DNA of 7,902 nucleotides from Acidobacteria bacterium UBA823 (GTDB lineage Bacteria > Acidobacteriota > Vicinamibacteria > Vicinamibacterales > UBA823), in assembly GCA_002296225.1 (NCBI GenBank), contig DBHR01000117.1, positions 1-7,902 of the forward strand, given 5' to 3'. A program made the translations under genes and the position numbers. Numbering within the stretch: position 1 is the stretch's first letter; each line of letters begins with the position of its first letter. Below the pieces are notes generated by a model. That model did no database searches and had not been told where the DNA came from. It saw only the letters and a program-made list of their open reading frames with translations. Of the stretch, positions 6,674 to 7,902 are shown piece after piece.

Positions 6674-6678
6674 CACCT
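6674..6678 (-). promoter_or_regulatory. Ribosome-binding site deciding the formyltransferase start
   Basis: AGGTG on the - strand ends 7 bases before the ATG at 6666. It partly overlaps the TAG stop of the dehydrogenase gene (6679-6677). This favours the ATG at 6666 over the longer frame beginning at 6702. Confidence 0.55.
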
Positions 6679-7864
6679 ATTTTGGCAGGATGCCCCAAAC
6701 ATCCACGACGTCGAGACCGTGCGGCACGACGAGTGTCCGATACGCGCTGTGCGGAGCGCCCACGACCACCACCTCCGAGGTGCGTAACAGGGTTTCCTTG
6801 CTCACGAACGTAGGGTCCTTCGCGAACTCGTCGGAATACCCGACCAGTGCTCCGTGAAACCGTAAGAGCTTTCCTAACTTGTAGGAAAGCGAGTCCCGTG
6901 TATCGTCAACGTCAGCCTTGAACGCCATTCCGAGAATACCGACGTGCTTACCTGCGAGGTCGCACTTCTGGCGGAGCGACTCGACAATGAAGCTCGGTAG
7001 TCCTTCATTTACCATCATCGCCGCGTGACCCAGCCAGAAGCCGTTGGTATTGAGTGCCGCCAATTGCATCGTGTCTTTCAGTAGACAAGGTCCTGCCGCA
7101 AAGCCCGCTGTCGGCAAGCTAGCCGCCCGGCCATATCCACGTACCATAGCGTCACGAATGCGGTTGAAATCTACGCCGGCATTGTTCGCCAGCATGTAGA
7201 ACTGGTTCGCAGCTGCGAACTGGATATAGCGCCATGCGTTCGTAAACAACTTTGCGAGTTCTGCCTCCTCAATCTCCACGCGTATGATCTCGGGAGCGAG
7301 CAAGGCGAAAAGCTTCGCGGCCGATTCCACGGCCTCCGGCGAGCAGCCAGACACAATTTGCGGCAGCTCACTGAGCTCGCGGATTGCAAATCCCTGGGCG
7401 ATGCGCTCTGGACAGTATGCAATCTTCCACTGGCCTCCCTTGTTGCCAAGGAAGCGCTCAACATGGCGGCACGTTCCTGGGAACACTGTGCTACGAATGA
7501 CGATCGTTTGGGATGGTCGCAAATGCGGCCGGAGTTCATTAAACAGGTCGAGCAATGCTCGCAATTTCGGATTCAGGTATTCGTCAACCGGTGTACCGAT
7601 AGTGACGATCACATGTTCCGCTCGTTCGATCTCGCTTGGGTCGGTGGTGAACGTCAGGCGGTTTTCCTGCAGCGCCTCTTTAAGAAGTGGCTCCGCCCCA
7701 TGCTCTACGAACGGCATCGTGCCCTTGCTGATGTCGTCCATCGCCGCGGCGTTTAGATCATAGATGATGACGTGCTGGCGTGCTGAGGCTAGGGCCAATG
7801 CTAGCGGTAGGCCTGCGTGTCCCGCTCCACCCACCACGCAGATGTTCTGCTTGTCGAGGCTCAT
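6677..7864 (-). CDS. Nucleotide-sugar dehydrogenase (UDP-glucose/GDP-mannose dehydrogenase family)
   Basis: The 395-residue enzyme oxidises the C6 alcohol of an NDP-hexose to a carboxylate with two NAD molecules, giving an NDP-uronate in the cytoplasm. The N-terminal Rossmann motif is GGAGHAG (12-18), with Asp36 at the end of beta-2 indicating NAD. TIGTPVDEYLNP (88-99), RSTVFPGT (124-131) and CPERIAQG (151-158) follow as in the family. The central helix has AELAKLFTNAWR (201-212) with conserved Lys206. The catalytic cysteine is Cys260 in GFAAGPCLLKDTMQLAA (254-270), with Lys263 and Asp264. The C-terminal nucleotide-binding domain carries GILGMAFKADVDDTRDS (309-325). The protein is slightly short for the family (usually about 400-450), but no domain is missing. 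GPCLLKD differs from the GGSCFPKD of classical UDP-glucose dehydrogenase and GGHCIPVD of UDP-ManNAc dehydrogenase, so the hexose cannot be named. It is the first gene of the operon visible here. The 38 bases upstream hold only a weak ribosome-binding site and a small AGCCT-ACTG-AGGCT repeat (7872-7885). Confidence 0.87.
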   Translation of the reverse strand: MSLDKQNICVVGGAGHAGLPLALALASARQHVIIYDLNAAAMDDISKGTMPFVEHGAEPLLKEALQENRLTFTTDPSEIERAEHVIVTIGTPVDEYLNPKLRALLDLFNELRPHLRPSQTIVIRSTVFPGTCRHVERFLGNKGGQWKIAYCPERIAQGFAIRELSELPQIVSGCSPEAVESAAKLFALLAPEIIRVEIEEAELAKLFTNAWRYIQFAAANQFYMLANNAGVDFNRIRDAMVRGYGRAASLPTAGFAAGPCLLKDTMQLAALNTNGFWLGHAAMMVNEGLPSFIVESLRQKCDLAGKHVGILGMAFKADVDDTRDSLSYKLGKLLRFHGALVGYSDEFAKDPTFVSKETLLRTSEVVVVGAPHSAYRTLVVPHGLDVVDVWGILPK

Positions 7865-7902
7865 GCAACACAGCCTACTGAGGCTTGCGTGGTGTAAGGC
7901 GA

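Noticed and set aside
7284..7763. A 159-codon open frame on the + strand (and a second of 132 codons, 7358-7756) opposite the nucleotide-sugar dehydrogenase
   Set aside because: The - strand frame carries all dehydrogenase motifs across this stretch, and the antisense translations show no domain.
1..7902. CRISPR array, tRNA/rRNA, insertion sequence, toxin-antitoxin or phage-defence genes
   Set aside because: I saw no regularly spaced direct repeats, transposase motifs, terminal inverted repeats or RNA-gene signatures. All substantial frames are explained by glycan-biosynthesis families.

Overview
The window looks like part of a bacterial surface-polysaccharide (O-antigen, capsule or other exopolysaccharide) gene cluster. 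Base composition is moderately GC-rich and coding is dense. It gives no firm phylum signal: there are no rRNA, tRNA or other lineage-marking genes. I see no insertion sequence, phage gene, CRISPR array or RNA gene.

Layout. One gene is on the + strand at the left (176-1465). It encodes a polytopic membrane protein resembling GT-C glycosyltransferases (PMT/ArnT-like). It is preceded by a 175-base region with a plausible promoter and two short inverted repeats. It converges, across 187 bases, on six genes that all lie on the - strand and are packed like an operon. Read in the direction of transcription (right to left) these are: nucleotide-sugar dehydrogenase (7864-6677), formyltransferase (6666-5899), DegT/DnrJ-type PLP sugar aminotransferase (5906-4794), GT2 polyprenol-phosphate-sugar-synthase-like glycosyltransferase (4782-3976), NAD-dependent SDR sugar epimerase/dehydratase (3952-2972) and sugar C-methyltransferase (2924-1653). 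The junctions are a 10-base gap, an 8-base overlap, and gaps of 11, 23 and 47 bases, so one transcript starting to the right of the window is likely.

How the genes could work together (inference from family). The aminotransferase has the lysine motif SFxxNKTxxTGxGG typical of 4-keto-sugar aminotransferases such as perosamine synthase. The adjacent formyltransferase retains the Asn/His/Asp triad of formyltetrahydrofolate-dependent enzymes, so the pair could make an NDP-4-formamido-sugar. The dehydrogenase would oxidise C6 of an NDP-hexose to a uronate. The SDR enzyme would epimerise or dehydrate an NDP-sugar, and the methyltransferase would add a C-methyl branch to a 4-keto-sugar. The GT2 and GT-C proteins would move sugars onto a lipid carrier and then onto a glycan. 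No flippase, polymerase or 4,6-dehydratase of certain identity is present, so the cluster must continue outside the window.

The families are all known. The points most worth a second look are the unusual combination of tailoring enzymes, the paired Cys-to-Ser changes in the zinc-binding domain of the methyltransferase, and the inverted repeats around the promoter of the + strand gene. I found no evidence for a wholly new kind of system.
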